64,000 nucleotides of DNA from Pseudomonas sp. H9. Lineage in GTDB: Bacteria; Pseudomonadota; Gammaproteobacteria; Pseudomonadales; Pseudomonadaceae. The DNA is taken from the NCBI RefSeq assembly GCF_004353925.1, contig NZ_SMOK01000012.1, forward strand, positions 362,240 to 426,239, given 5' to 3'. This document shows positions 8,712 through 19,041 of this stretch, piece by piece. A model generated the notes under the pieces. That model was not told the origin of the DNA. It saw nothing but the letters and a program-made list of their open reading frames with translations, and ran no database searches. Position 1 is the stretch's first letter, and the number at the start of each line of letters is the position of its first letter. A program made the translations under genes and the position numbers.

Positions 8712-10088
8712 TCAAACGGTATGCAGGTACCAGTTGTACTCAAGGTCGGAGATGGAGTGTTCGAACTCCTCCAGCTCACTTTCCTTACACGCAACAAAGA
8801 TGTCGATGTACTTTGGATCGATGTATTTGTTGAGGATCTCGCTGTCGTCCAGCTCGCGCAGGGCATCACGCAGGTTGTTCGGCAGGCTTTGCTCCACTTG
8901 CTCGTAGGCGTTGCCTTCGATCGGGGTGCTTGGCTCGATTTTGTTGGTCAAACCATGGTGCACACCGGCCAGTACGGCAGCCATCAGCAGGTATGGGTTG
9001 GCGTCGGCACCGGCAACGCGGTGTTCGATGCGCACGGCATCAGCCGAACCTGTCGGTACGCGCAGGGCTACGGTGCGGTTGTCCAGGCCCCAGCTCGGGG
9101 CGTTGGGCACGTAGAACTGGGCACCGAAACGGCGATACGAGTTGACGTTCGGGCACAGGAACGCCATCGACGCTGGTAGGGTCTCGAGCACACCGCCGAT
9201 CGCGTGACGCAGTGCGGCGTTCTGCTCGGGATCCTCGCTGGTGAAGATGTTCTTGCCATCTTTGTCCAGCACCGAGATATGGACATGCAGACCATTACCC
9301 GCCTGACCTGGATAAGGCTTGGCCATGAAGGTGGTGTCCATTTCATGGTCGTAGGCGATGTTTTTGATCAAGCGCTTGAGCAGTACCGCGTAGTCGCAGG
9401 CCTTCAATGGGTCGGCAACGTGGTGCAGGTTGACTTCGAACTGCGCCGGGGCGCTTTCCTTGACGATGGCGTCGGCAGGGATGCCCTGTTCCTTGGCGCC
9501 TTCGAGGATGTCTTGCAGGCAGTCTACGTACTCGTCCAGGTCATCGATCAGGTACACCTGGGTCGATTGTGGGCGTTTACCGGAAATCGGCGAGCGTGGC
9601 GGCTGCGGACGGCCATTCACGTTCTCTTGGTCGATCAGGTAGAACTCCAGCTCAAACGCGGCGCAGATGGTCAGGCCCATCTCGTCGAACTTGCTGACCA
9701 CCTGGCGCAGCACTTCGCGCGGGTCGGCAAAGAACGGCTCGCCTTCAAGTTCGTGCATGGTCATCAGCAGTTGCGCGGTAGGGCGCTTCTGCCAAGGCTC
9801 GTTGGACAGCGTGTCCGGGATTGGATAGCAGATGCGGTCGGCATCGCCGATGTCCAGGCCAAGGCCGGTGCTTTCGACCGTTGAACCGTTGATATCCAAT
9901 GCGAAGAGTGAGGCCGGCAGGTTGATGCCTTTCTCGTAAACCTTGTGGAGGCTGGTGCGCTCGATGCGCTTGCCACGCACCACACCATTCATATCTGCAA
10001 TCAGAAGGTCAACGTAGAGAACCTCAGGATGTTCCTTAAGGAACGCGTTCGCTTCGTTAAGCTGAACGGCACGCGGGGGTACCGACAT
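8712..10088 (-). CDS. Glutamine synthetase family protein, gamma-glutamylpolyamine synthetase (SpuI/PuuA type)
   Basis: ATP-dependent ligase of 458 residues. It has the beta-grasp N-terminal domain (about 1-110) and the catalytic domain with metal and glutamate ligands in FELEFYL, FEVNLHH and GNGLHVHISVLD, the arginine-containing YRRFGAQFYVPN segment and RIEHRVAGADANPY. In Pseudomonas this subfamily joins glutamate to putrescine or other polyamines rather than to ammonia. It is transcribed away from the spu operon, as spuI is next to spuA-spuB in P. aeruginosa. Exact substrate (putrescine, cadaverine, diaminopropane, spermidine) cannot be read from sequence. Its 5' gap is 286 bases to the decayed spuA. 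Confidence 0.85.
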   Translation of the reverse strand: MSVPPRAVQLNEANAFLKEHPEVLYVDLLIADMNGVVRGKRIERTSLHKVYEKGINLPASLFALDINGSTVESTGLGLDIGDADRICYPIPDTLSNEPWQKRPTAQLLMTMHELEGEPFFADPREVLRQVVSKFDEMGLTICAAFELEFYLIDQENVNGRPQPPRSPISGKRPQSTQVYLIDDLDEYVDCLQDILEGAKEQGIPADAIVKESAPAQFEVNLHHVADPLKACDYAVLLKRLIKNIAYDHEMDTTFMAKPYPGQAGNGLHVHISVLDKDGKNIFTSEDPEQNAALRHAIGGVLETLPASMAFLCPNVNSYRRFGAQFYVPNAPSWGLDNRTVALRVPTGSADAVRIEHRVAGADANPYLLMAAVLAGVHHGLTNKIEPSTPIEGNAYEQVEQSLPNNLRDALRELDDSEILNKYIDPKYIDIFVACKESELEEFEHSISDLEYNWYLHTV

Positions 10089-10374
10089 GATGCAACACCT
10101 TTGTTGTTAAAAATATCAATCAATGGGGGCTTGCAGCTCCAGTCAATCGGAAAGCCCTACTGAAGTCAAGCCGACCCCATGATGCCCTAAATTGGCCCTC
10201 AAGCGGCATTTTTGCTGCAATTGAGGGCGTCGACAATCGCTGCTTTCGTACGATAGAAGCGGTTTTGAGCGGGCCGTGTTCTATTTTTTACGGGGGTGTT
10301 GTGTAAAAAAATGAACAAGGCTAAGCTCGGTGGCAACCCATAACATCAATAATACCGGGGGTTACATGTCACGC

Positions 10375-10662
10375 CTGCCGACAACCGGCATCACCGCCTG
10401 CCGCCCGCAGATCGGTTTGCACGCATTTTACGCGAGCGATTATCGCTGCGCGTCTACACGCACGCCCCCGGCTGAAATAATTGACGGCCAGGGCAGCCTG
10501 CCTGTTGTCGATGCACCTTTGAATATCCTCTGCCATCACTATAGCGGCCAGCGCCGCGGTATGCCCCTGCGTGCCTTTTGCTTTAGCTTCGCGCGGCATC
10601 CAGAATGTCTGGGACGGCCCACTCCGGGTGTCCTGACGACAGTCCAGACATTTACCTCCTGA
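10375..10662 (+). pseudogene. spuA: Remnant of spuA (gamma-glutamyl-polyamine hydrolase), N terminus only
   Basis: Open frame of 96 codons ending eight bases before spuB. Its first part, MSRLPTTGITACRPQIGLHA, matches the opening of SpuA/PuuD class I amidotransferase-type hydrolases as I remember it (IGVTxC...GLHA...). After about residue 28 similarity is lost, with composition unlike a folded enzyme and no GC(x)G nucleophile; a late RHPEC could be a trace of the family's WHPEW. SpuA is about 250 residues and stands exactly here, before spuB, in P. aeruginosa. A GGGGG ribosome site precedes the ATG. It may still be translated as a leader to spuB. An equally simple view is an unrelated ORF, but the start match argues against it. 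Confidence 0.55.
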
Positions 10663-10665
10663 GGT
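10605..10665 (+). promoter_or_regulatory. Stem-loops in the spuB leader, one covering the ribosome binding site
   Basis: atgtctgggac at 10605-10615 pairs with gtccagacat at 10642-10651 (ten pairs, one bulge). Next, acctcctgaggt at 10654-10665 is a perfect palindrome in which GAGGT, the ribosome binding site of spuB, is paired to ACCTC. This could limit spuB translation unless ribosomes finishing the upstream frame (stop at 10660-10662) open it. Confidence 0.5.
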
Positions 10666-10669
10666 ATTT

Positions 10670-12028
10670 ATGAGTAACAACCTCGACCAGCTCACCGATT
10701 GGTTGAAAGAACACAAGATCACTGAAGTGGAGTGCTTGATCAGCGACCTCACCGGGATCACACGTGGCAAAATTTCTCCAACCAACAAGTTCATTGCCGA
10801 GAAAGGCATGCGCTTGCCCGAGAGTGTCTTGCTGCAAACCGTTACCGGCGACTACGTCGATGACGACATCTATTACGAATTGCTGGACCCGGCAGACATC
10901 GACATGGTTTGCCGTCCCGACGAGAACGCGGTGTTTCTCGTACCTTGGGCGATCGAGCCGACCGCTCAGGTAATCCACGATACTTACGACAAACAGGGCA
11001 ACCCAGTTGAGCTGTCGCCGCGCAACGTGCTCAAGAAGGTCCTGAAACTCTATGCCGACAAGGGCTGGCAGCCGATTGTGGCGCCAGAAATGGAGTTTTA
11101 CCTGACCAAGCGCTGCGAAGACCCGGACTTCCCGCTGCAGCCGCCGATTGGCCGATCTGGCCGCCCGGAAACCGGTCGTCAGTCGTTTTCCATCGAAGCG
11201 GCGAACGAATTCGACCCTCTGTTCGAAGACGTCTACGACTGGTGCGAGTTGCAGAACCTCGACCTGGACACGCTGATCCACGAAGACGGCACGGCGCAGA
11301 TGGAAATCAACTTCCGTCACGGTAATGCGCTGGCCCTGGCCGACCAGATTCTGGTGTTCAAGCGCACCATGCGTGAGGCCGCGCTCAAGCACAACGTGGC
11401 TGCCACCTTCATGGCCAAGCCGATGACCGGTGAGCCGGGCAGTGCCATGCACCTGCACCAGAGCATCATCGACGTGCATACCGGCAAAAACATCTTCTCG
11501 GATGAAGACGGCCGTATGAGCGAGCTGTTCCTCAATCACGTTGGCGGTCTGCAGAAGTTCATCCCGGTGGTGTTGCCACTGTTTGCGCCGAACGTTAACT
11601 CGTTCCGCCGCTTCCTGCCTGACACCTCGGCGCCGGTAAACGTCGAGTGGGGCGAAGAAAACCGTACCGTTGGCCTGCGCGTACCGGATGCCGGCCCGCA
11701 GAACCGTCGGGTCGAGAACCGTCTGCCAGGCGCTGATGCCAACCCGTACCTGGCGATTGCCGCCAGCCTGTTGTGCGGTTACATCGGCATGGTGGAAGGC
11801 ATCAAGCCAAGCGCACCCGTGCAGGGTCGTGGTTACGAGCGGCGCAACCTGCGCTTGCCGTTGACCATTGAAGATGCTCTGGAGCGCATGGAGAACTGCC
11901 AGGCCCTGGAACCTTACTTGGGCAAAAAATTCATTACCGGTTATGTCGCTACCAAGCGCGCCGAGCATGAAAACTTCAAACGCGTAATCAGCTCCTGGGA
12001 ACGTGAGTTCCTGCTGTTTGCGGTCTGA
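10670..12028 (+). CDS. spuB: Glutamine synthetase family protein, gamma-glutamylpolyamine synthetase SpuB
   Basis: Ligase of 452 residues, paralogous to the minus-strand gene at 8712-10088. Catalytic signatures: APEMEFYL, DGTAQMEINFRH, GSAMHLHQSIID, FRRFLPDTSAP, GEENRTVGLRVP and RVENRLPGADANPY. In P. aeruginosa SpuB and its paralogues gamma-glutamylate polyamines, protecting the cell and feeding catabolism. It is followed after 47 bases by spuC and stands at the head of the spuBCDEFGH run on the same strand. Start at 10670 has GAGGT at suitable distance within a palindrome. Confidence 0.88.
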   Translation: MSNNLDQLTDWLKEHKITEVECLISDLTGITRGKISPTNKFIAEKGMRLPESVLLQTVTGDYVDDDIYYELLDPADIDMVCRPDENAVFLVPWAIEPTAQVIHDTYDKQGNPVELSPRNVLKKVLKLYADKGWQPIVAPEMEFYLTKRCEDPDFPLQPPIGRSGRPETGRQSFSIEAANEFDPLFEDVYDWCELQNLDLDTLIHEDGTAQMEINFRHGNALALADQILVFKRTMREAALKHNVAATFMAKPMTGEPGSAMHLHQSIIDVHTGKNIFSDEDGRMSELFLNHVGGLQKFIPVVLPLFAPNVNSFRRFLPDTSAPVNVEWGEENRTVGLRVPDAGPQNRRVENRLPGADANPYLAIAASLLCGYIGMVEGIKPSAPVQGRGYERRNLRLPLTIEDALERMENCQALEPYLGKKFITGYVATKRAEHENFKRVISSWEREFLLFAV

Positions 12029-12075
12029 TCAACCCGGAGCCGCAGGAGCGCGGCCGTCAGAAAACGGAGAAGCAC

Positions 12076-13434
12076 ATGAGCGTCAACAACCCGCAAACCC
12101 GCGAGTGGCAAGACCTGAGCCGTGATCATCACCTGGCGCCTTTCAGTGACTACAAGCAGCTGAAAGAGAAGGGGCCGCGCATCATCACAAAAGCCGAAGG
12201 CGTGCACTTGTGGGACAGCGAGGGCAACAAGATCCTCGATGGCATGGCTGGTCTGTGGTGTGTGGCGATTGGTTACGGTCGCGAAGAACTGGTTGATGTG
12301 GCAGCCAAGCAAATGCGCGAGCTGCCGTACTACAACCTGTTCTTCCAGACCGCCCACCCTCCGGCGCTGGAACTGGCCAAAGCGGTTTCGGCCGTAGCGC
12401 CGGAAGGCATGACCCATGTGTTTTTCACCGGTTCCGGCTCCGAAGGCAACGACACCAACTTGCGTATGGTCCGTCATTACTGGGCGGTCAAAGGCAAGCC
12501 ACAGAAGAAGGTGATCATCGGCCGTATCAACGGTTATCACGGTTCCACCGTGGCCGGTGCTGCACTGGGTGGCATGAGCGGTATGCACGCGCAAAGCGGC
12601 ACGCTGCCAGACATCGTGCATATCCCGCAGCCGTACTGGTTCGGTGAAGGCGGTGATATGACCCCGGACGAGTTCGGCGTCTGGGCAGCCGAGCAACTGG
12701 AGAAGAAGATTCTCGAAGTGGGCGAAGACAACGTCGCTGCCTTTATTGCCGAGCCAATTCAGGGCGCTGGCGGTGTGATCATTCCGCCAGATACCTACTG
12801 GCCGAAGATCAAGGAAATTCTCGCCAAGTACGACATTCTGTTCATCGCTGACGAAGTGATCTGCGGCTTTGGCCGTACTGGCGAGTGGTTCGGTTCCGAC
12901 TACTACGACCTCAAGCCTGACCTGATGACCATCGCCAAAGGCCTGACTTCCGGTTACATCCCGATGGGTGGTGTGATCGTACGTGACGAAGTGGCCAAGG
13001 TGGTCAGCGAAGGCGGTGACTTCAACCACGGCTTCACTTATTCCGGCCACCCGGTCGCTGCCGCTGTGGGCCTGGAAAACCTGCGCATCCTGCGCGAAGA
13101 GCACATTATCGAGCGGGTTAAGGAAGAAACGGCACCGTATTTGCAGAAACGTCTGCGCGAGCTGAGCGATCACCCGTTGGTGGGCGAAGTGCGTGGCCTG
13201 GGCATGCTCGGTGCAATCGAGCTGGTCAAAGACAAAGCCACGCGGGCACGTTACGAAGGCCAGGGCGTAGGCATGATCTGCCGCCAGCACTGCTTCGACA
13301 ACGGCCTGATCATGCGTGCGGTGGGTGACACCATGATCATTGCACCACCGCTGGTCATCAGCCGTGAAGAGATCGACGAGTTGGTGGAAAAGGCGCGCAA
13401 ATGCCTGGACTTGACACTTGAGGCGCTGAAATAA
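12076..13434 (+). CDS. spuC: Polyamine:pyruvate aminotransferase
   Basis: PLP class III aminotransferase of 452 residues that moves the amino group of putrescine (and cadaverine or spermidine in some strains) to pyruvate. Visible residues: GSGSEGNDT around 119-127 for PLP phosphate, D259 in IADEVICGFGRTG, and the Schiff-base lysine K288 in TIAKGLTSGYIPMGG. The GGAGAAGC ribosome site precedes the ATG. It follows spuB in the polyamine operon. The gap to spuD (169 bases) contains a strong stem-loop without a T-tract, so read-through into the transport genes at a lower level is likely. Confidence 0.93.
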   Translation: MSVNNPQTREWQDLSRDHHLAPFSDYKQLKEKGPRIITKAEGVHLWDSEGNKILDGMAGLWCVAIGYGREELVDVAAKQMRELPYYNLFFQTAHPPALELAKAVSAVAPEGMTHVFFTGSGSEGNDTNLRMVRHYWAVKGKPQKKVIIGRINGYHGSTVAGAALGGMSGMHAQSGTLPDIVHIPQPYWFGEGGDMTPDEFGVWAAEQLEKKILEVGEDNVAAFIAEPIQGAGGVIIPPDTYWPKIKEILAKYDILFIADEVICGFGRTGEWFGSDYYDLKPDLMTIAKGLTSGYIPMGGVIVRDEVAKVVSEGGDFNHGFTYSGHPVAAAVGLENLRILREEHIIERVKEETAPYLQKRLRELSDHPLVGEVRGLGMLGAIELVKDKATRARYEGQGVGMICRQHCFDNGLIMRAVGDTMIIAPPLVISREEIDELVEKARKCLDLTLEALK

Positions 13435-13473
13435 CCAAGTGCTAGGCTAGCGTAATGGCATCATCACGTTTCG

Positions 13474-13500
13474 AGGTGCTCTTTCCTTGAAAGAGCGCCT
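13474..13500 (+). promoter_or_regulatory. Intercistronic stem-loop spuC/spuD
   Basis: aggtgctctttc and gaaagagcgcct pair over 12 positions (one G-U) around a 3-base loop. No T-run follows, so it is more likely an RNA processing or stability element, or a leaky attenuator, than a full terminator. Confidence 0.6.
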
Positions 13501-13603
13501 TGGAACTTGCCAGACTAGCGGCTGTTTCAGTCGCCCGGTACTTGCACCATAGAGAGCTGGCCAACTGGACAGATGGCTAAATAAAAATTCTGGAGCATTA
13601 CGC

Positions 13604-14701
13604 ATGAAGAAATTGGGCAAGACGTTGTTGGCTGTGTCCTTGATGGGCGCCATGGCCAGTGCTGTTCAAGCGGATGACAAGGTAGTTCACGTCTACAACT
13701 GGTCCGACTACATCGCACCAGAAACCGTCGCCAAGTTTGAAAAGCAGACCGGTATCAAAGTTGTCTATGACGTCTTTGACAGTAACGAAACCCTTGAAGC
13801 CAAACTGCTGGCAGGTAAGTCGGGCTACGACGTAGTCGTACCGTCCAACAACTTCCTGGCCAAACAGATCAAGGCCGGCGTCTACCAGGAACTGGACCGC
13901 TCCAAGCTGCCGAACTGGAAGAACCTCGACCCTGCACTGCTCAAGGCCGTCGGCGATGCCAGTGACCCAGGCAACAAGTTTGCGTTCCCGTACATGTGGG
14001 GTTCCATCGGCATCGGCTACAACCCAGAGAAGGTCAAGGCTGCACTGGGCGTCGACAAGATCGATTCCTGGGATGCCGTGTTCAAGCCTGAGAACATCGA
14101 AAAGCTGAAAAGCTGCGGTGTGAGCTTCCTTGATGCCCCGACCGAAATGATTCCGGCGGCGTTGCACTACCTGGGCAAGCCGAGCGACAGCACCAAGAAG
14201 GAAGACCTGAAGGCAGCCGAAGAGCTGTTCCTGAAGATCCGTCCTTCGATCACCTACTTCCACTCCTCCAAGTACATCTCGGACCTGGCCAACGGCAACA
14301 TCTGCGTGGCCGTGGGTTACTCGGGTGACCTGGAGCAGTCCAAGGCCCGTGCCCACGAAGCCGGCGACAAGGTCAAGCTGAACTACGTCATTCCGAAGGA
14401 AGGCGCCGGTACTTTCTACGACATGGTCGCCATGCCGAAAGATGCCGAGAACGTCGAAGCGGGCTACAAGTTCATGGACTTCCTGATGCAGCCAGAAGTC
14501 ATGGCCGAAATCACCAACGCCGTACGTTTCCCGAACGGCAACCAGGCGGCTACCCCGCTGGTGGATAAAGACATCACCAGCGACCCGGCCATCTACCCAT
14601 CCGATGAAGTGAAGGCGAAGTTGTACGCCATCAAAGCACCGGAGAAGGCGGCTCAGCGCGATATCACTCGTAGCTGGACCAAGATCAAATCGGGCAAATA
14701 A
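13604..14701 (+). CDS. spuD: Periplasmic putrescine-binding protein
   Basis: Extracytoplasmic binding protein (PotF type) of 365 residues. The signal peptide covers about residues 1-24 ([11 protein letters not shown]..., cleavage after VQA). The mature protein begins with [16 protein letters not shown]; the NWSDY segment contributes aromatic and acidic residues that hold the diamine. Also typical are [26 protein letters not shown] and [13 protein letters not shown]. SpuD in P. aeruginosa prefers putrescine and SpuE spermidine; that assignment is carried over by order. It delivers ligand to SpuGH. Confidence 0.92.
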   Translation: MKKLGKTLLAVSLMGAMASAVQADDKVVHVYNWSDYIAPETVAKFEKQTGIKVVYDVFDSNETLEAKLLAGKSGYDVVVPSNNFLAKQIKAGVYQELDRSKLPNWKNLDPALLKAVGDASDPGNKFAFPYMWGSIGIGYNPEKVKAALGVDKIDSWDAVFKPENIEKLKSCGVSFLDAPTEMIPAALHYLGKPSDSTKKEDLKAAEELFLKIRPSITYFHSSKYISDLANGNICVAVGYSGDLEQSKARAHEAGDKVKLNYVIPKEGAGTFYDMVAMPKDAENVEAGYKFMDFLMQPEVMAEITNAVRFPNGNQAATPLVDKDITSDPAIYPSDEVKAKLYAIKAPEKAAQRDITRSWTKIKSGK

Positions 14702-14714
14702 GTCCGATTTTTCC

Positions 14715-14771
14715 CTCGGGCGCTGTGAAAGCAGCGTCCGAGAGCGGTTGAAGGGCAAAATTTTTTTGCCG
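14715..14771 (+). promoter_or_regulatory. Two stem-loops between spuD and spuE
   Basis: ctcgggcgctg (14715-14725) pairs with cagcgtccgag (14732-14742), 11 pairs with one G-U. A second hairpin, ggcaaaa-ttt-ttttgcc, follows near 14754-14770 and brings a T-run. Together they resemble a partial terminator and mRNA end protector, which would raise spuD over downstream genes. Confidence 0.6.
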
Positions 14772-14853
14772 CAGGGGTGTATCGAAGGTAAGTTGCGCGC
14801 CGGTTTGCTTGTCCGGCAGAACATTCTGTCGAACGACACGGGCACTTTTGTAG

Positions 14854-15960
<1,107 letters not shown>

Positions 15961-15969
15961 AAATCCAGA

Positions 15970-15991
15970 GTCCGCCACGGCAGGGGCGGAC
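15970..15991 (+). promoter_or_regulatory. Intercistronic stem-loop spuE/spuF
   Basis: gtccgcc and ggcggac, seven perfect pairs around an 8-base loop, followed by gcaaaaaatc. A mild hairpin that sits in the 60-base gap before the ATPase gene. Confidence 0.5.
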
Positions 15992-16020
15992 GCAAAAAAT
16001 CTTGTTGGGAGTTTCACAAA

Positions 16021-17163
16021 ATGGCTGTTGCCTCCGGTGCCTATAAGAAAGCCCTCGAGGGCGACCAGCAACCTAAGCAGGTGCTGGTCAAAATCGACCG
16101 GGTCACGAAAAAATTCGACGAAACGGTCGCGGTGGACGATGTGTCCCTCGAAATCAAGAAGGGCGAGATCTTCGCCCTGCTTGGCGGCTCCGGTTCGGGT
16201 AAATCCACTTTGCTGCGGATGCTGGCCGGCTTCGAACGGCCGACTGAAGGGCGCATCTTCCTTGATGGCGTAGACATCACGGACATGCCGCCCTATGAGC
16301 GTCCGATCAACATGATGTTCCAGTCTTACGCACTGTTCCCACACATGACTGTGGCGCAGAACATCGCCTTCGGCCTGCAGCAAGACCGCATGCCCAAAGC
16401 TGAGATCGACGCCCGCGTTGGCGAGATGCTCAAGCTGGTGCACATGACCCAGTACGCCAAGCGCAAGCCTCACCAGCTCTCGGGTGGTCAGCGTCAGCGT
16501 GTGGCCCTGGCCCGCTCCCTGGCCAAGCGTCCGAAGCTGCTGCTGCTCGACGAGCCGATGGGTGCACTGGACAAGAAACTGCGTTCGCAGATGCAGCTTG
16601 AGCTGGTTGAGATCATCGAGCGGGTCGGCGTGACCTGTGTCATGGTGACCCACGACCAGGAAGAGGCCATGACCATGGCCCAGCGCATCGCCATCATGCA
16701 CCTGGGCTGGATTGCCCAGATCGGCAGCCCGATCGACATCTACGAGACCCCGACCAGCCGCCTGGTTTGCGAGTTCATCGGCAACGTCAACCTGTTCGAC
16801 GGTGAAGTGGTCGAAGACGCCGAAGGCCATGCGGTCATTGCCACACCTGAACTGGAGCGCAAAATCTACGTGGGCCACGGTGTGACCACTTCGGTTGAAG
16901 ACAAGCGCATCACCTACGCACTGCGTCCAGAAAAACTGCTGGTCACTACTCAGCAGCCAACCTGCGAGCACAACTGGTCGCGCGGCAAGGTCCACGACAT
17001 CGCCTACCTGGGCGGCCACTCGGTGTTCTACGTTGAACTGCCTGGCGGCAAGATCGTCCAGTCGTTCGTGGCCAACGCCGAGCGTCAGGGCACTCGGCCG
17101 ACCTGGGATGATCAGGTTTACGTCTGGTGGGAAGACGACAGCGGCGTGGTACTGCGGTCATGA
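16021..17163 (+). CDS. spuF: Polyamine ABC transporter ATP-binding protein
   Basis: PotG/PotA-type ATPase of 380 residues that powers polyamine uptake. Walker A GGSGSGKS at 55-62, Q-loop MFQSYALFPHMT around 99-110, signature LSGGQRQR at 153-160, Walker B LLLLDEPMGALD near 173-184, and H-loop VMVTHDQEEA. The C-terminal part (from about 245) is the TOBE regulatory domain. The stop overlaps the start of spuG (ATGA), so the two are translationally coupled. Confidence 0.94.
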   Translation: MAVASGAYKKALEGDQQPKQVLVKIDRVTKKFDETVAVDDVSLEIKKGEIFALLGGSGSGKSTLLRMLAGFERPTEGRIFLDGVDITDMPPYERPINMMFQSYALFPHMTVAQNIAFGLQQDRMPKAEIDARVGEMLKLVHMTQYAKRKPHQLSGGQRQRVALARSLAKRPKLLLLDEPMGALDKKLRSQMQLELVEIIERVGVTCVMVTHDQEEAMTMAQRIAIMHLGWIAQIGSPIDIYETPTSRLVCEFIGNVNLFDGEVVEDAEGHAVIATPELERKIYVGHGVTTSVEDKRITYALRPEKLLVTTQQPTCEHNWSRGKVHDIAYLGGHSVFYVELPGGKIVQSFVANAERQGTRPTWDDQVYVWWEDDSGVVLRS

Positions 17164-18080
17164 ACATGCGCAAGCTCAAGCGAGCCTTCGAACGGGTGAA
17201 ACCCGAGGGACGCCATCTGGTGATCGGCGTGCCTTTCATCTGGCTGTTCCTGTTCTTCATGCTGCCGTTCTTCATCGTACTGAAGATCAGCTTTGCAGAA
17301 GCAGACGTGGCTATTCCGCCGTACACCGAAATCTACAGCTACGTCGAAGACAAGCTGCAGCTGGTGCTCAACATGGCCAACTATGGCCTGTTGACCGAGG
17401 ATGAGCTGTACCTCTCGGCGTACCTGGGTTCGTTGAAGATGGCCTTCTTTAGCACACTGCTGTGCTTGCTGATCGGCTATCCGATGGCCTATGCCATTGC
17501 CAACGCCAAAAAAGAGACCCAGACGGTTCTGTTGCTGCTGATCATGATGCCGACCTGGACCGCGATCCTGATCCGCGTTTATGCCTGGATGGGCATTCTC
17601 AGCAACAACGGCCTGCTCAACAGCTTCCTGATGTGGCTGGGGTTGATCGATCAGCCGTTGCAGATCCTCAACACCAACCTTGCGGTGTATATCGGTGTGG
17701 TCTATTCGTACCTGCCGTTCATGATCCTGCCGCTGTACGCCAACCTGGTCAAACACGACGCGAGCCTGCTTGAGGCCGCTTCGGACCTGGGTTCGAGTAC
17801 CTTCAACAGCTTCTGGAAAATCACCGTGCCGCTGTCGAAGAACGGCATTATCGCTGGCTGCATGCTGGTGTTCATTCCAGTGGTGGGTGAGTTCGTTATC
17901 CCGGAACTGCTCGGCGGTCCGGAAACCTTGATGATCGGTAAAGTGCTCTGGCAAGAGTTCTTCAACAACCGTGACTGGCCGGTGGCTTCCGCCCTGGCGG
18001 TGGTGATGCTGGCGATTCTGATCGTGCCGATTCTGCTCTTTAACCGTAGTCAGGCCAAAGAGATGGAGGGCAGGGCATGA
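17160..18080 (+). CDS. spuG: Polyamine ABC transporter permease (PotH type)
   Basis: Inner-membrane permease of 306 residues with six predicted membrane segments, the first at VIGVPFIWLFLFFMLPFFIV. The EAA loop that contacts the ATPase is visible as EAASDLGSSTFNSFWKITVPLS near residues 205-226. The ATG at 17160 overlaps the spuF stop by four bases, which decides the start. It forms the channel with SpuH; the two genes also overlap by four bases. Confidence 0.93.
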   Translation: MNMRKLKRAFERVKPEGRHLVIGVPFIWLFLFFMLPFFIVLKISFAEADVAIPPYTEIYSYVEDKLQLVLNMANYGLLTEDELYLSAYLGSLKMAFFSTLLCLLIGYPMAYAIANAKKETQTVLLLLIMMPTWTAILIRVYAWMGILSNNGLLNSFLMWLGLIDQPLQILNTNLAVYIGVVYSYLPFMILPLYANLVKHDASLLEAASDLGSSTFNSFWKITVPLSKNGIIAGCMLVFIPVVGEFVIPELLGGPETLMIGKVLWQEFFNNRDWPVASALAVVMLAILIVPILLFNRSQAKEMEGRA

Positions 18081-18967
18081 AGCGTTTCAGTTTCTCCAAG
18101 CTGATGTTGATCCTGGGCTTGTTGTTCATCTACCTGCCCATGCTGATCCTGGTGATCTACTCGTTCAACGCCTCCAAGCTGGTAACGGTGTGGGGCGGCT
18201 GGTCGGTGAAGTGGTACGTCGGTTTGCTCGACAACAGCCAACTGATGGGCTCGGTGATGCGCTCGCTGGAGATCGCTTGCTACACCGCGATCGCCGCAGT
18301 GGCGCTGGGTACCCTGGCCGCGTTCGTGCTGACTCGGGTAACGCGCTTTAAAGGCCGCACCCTGTTCGGCGGCCTGGTGACTGCACCACTGGTAATGCCT
18401 GAGGTGATCACCGGTCTGTCGCTGTTGCTGCTGTTCGTGGCCATGGCGCAGATGATCGGCTGGCCGCAAGAGCGTGGCATTGTCACCATCTGGATCGCGC
18501 ACACCACGTTCTGTGCCGCTTATGTGGCCGTGGTGGTGTCGGCTCGCTTGCGCGAGCTGGACCTGTCGATCGAAGAGGCGGCGATGGACCTGGGCGCCAA
18601 GCCGTGGAAGGTGTTCTTCCTGATCACCATCCCGATGATTGCGCCATCGCTGGCGGCGGGCGGCATGATGTCGTTCGCCCTGTCGCTGGACGACCTGGTA
18701 CTGGCCAGCTTCGTGTCGGGCCCAGGCTCGACCACCTTGCCGATGGAAGTCTTCTCTGCCGTGCGTCTGGGCGTGAAGCCGGAAATCAACGCCGTGGCCA
18801 GCCTGATCCTGCTGTCGGTGTCGCTGGTGACCTTCCTGGTCTGGTACTTCAGCCGTCAGGCCGAAGAGCGTCGCCGTCGGGCGATCCAGCAGGCCATCGA
18901 AGAAAGCGCTGCCGATTCGTGGAAACAACCTGAAGTGAGTCGTGCCGGGACGCCTGTCTCGGCCTGA
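18077..18967 (+). CDS. spuH: Polyamine ABC transporter permease (PotI type)
   Basis: Second permease, 296 residues, with about six membrane segments beginning at LMLILGLLFIYLPMLILVIY. The EAA loop reads EEAAMDLGAKPWKVFFLITIPM near 167-188. The C-terminal 35 residues are a charged cytoplasmic tail (AEERRRRAIQQAIEES), longer than in E. coli PotI. Last gene of the spu transport operon; a REP pair follows within 15 bases and probably forms the 3' end of the message. Confidence 0.93.
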   Translation: MKRFSFSKLMLILGLLFIYLPMLILVIYSFNASKLVTVWGGWSVKWYVGLLDNSQLMGSVMRSLEIACYTAIAAVALGTLAAFVLTRVTRFKGRTLFGGLVTAPLVMPEVITGLSLLLLFVAMAQMIGWPQERGIVTIWIAHTTFCAAYVAVVVSARLRELDLSIEEAAMDLGAKPWKVFFLITIPMIAPSLAAGGMMSFALSLDDLVLASFVSGPGSTTLPMEVFSAVRLGVKPEINAVASLILLSVSLVTFLVWYFSRQAEERRRRAIQQAIEESAADSWKQPEVSRAGTPVSA

Positions 18968-18981
18968 TCTGTAGCACTCCA

Positions 18982-19035
18982 TCGCGGGGCAAGCCCGCTC
19001 CCACCGACCTTGGTGGGAGCGGGCTTGCCCCGCGA
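18982..19035. repeat. REP palindrome pair 4 (spuH / AAA pseudogene, convergent)
   Basis: Two inverted REP units with loop gaccttgg; lies between the end of spuH and the end of the opposing ATPase pseudogene. Confidence 0.9.
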
Positions 19036-19041
19036 TGAGGT

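Noticed and set aside
10369..10809. Minus-strand open frame across the spuB start
   Set aside because: Overlaps spuB and the spuA remnant, with no family features.
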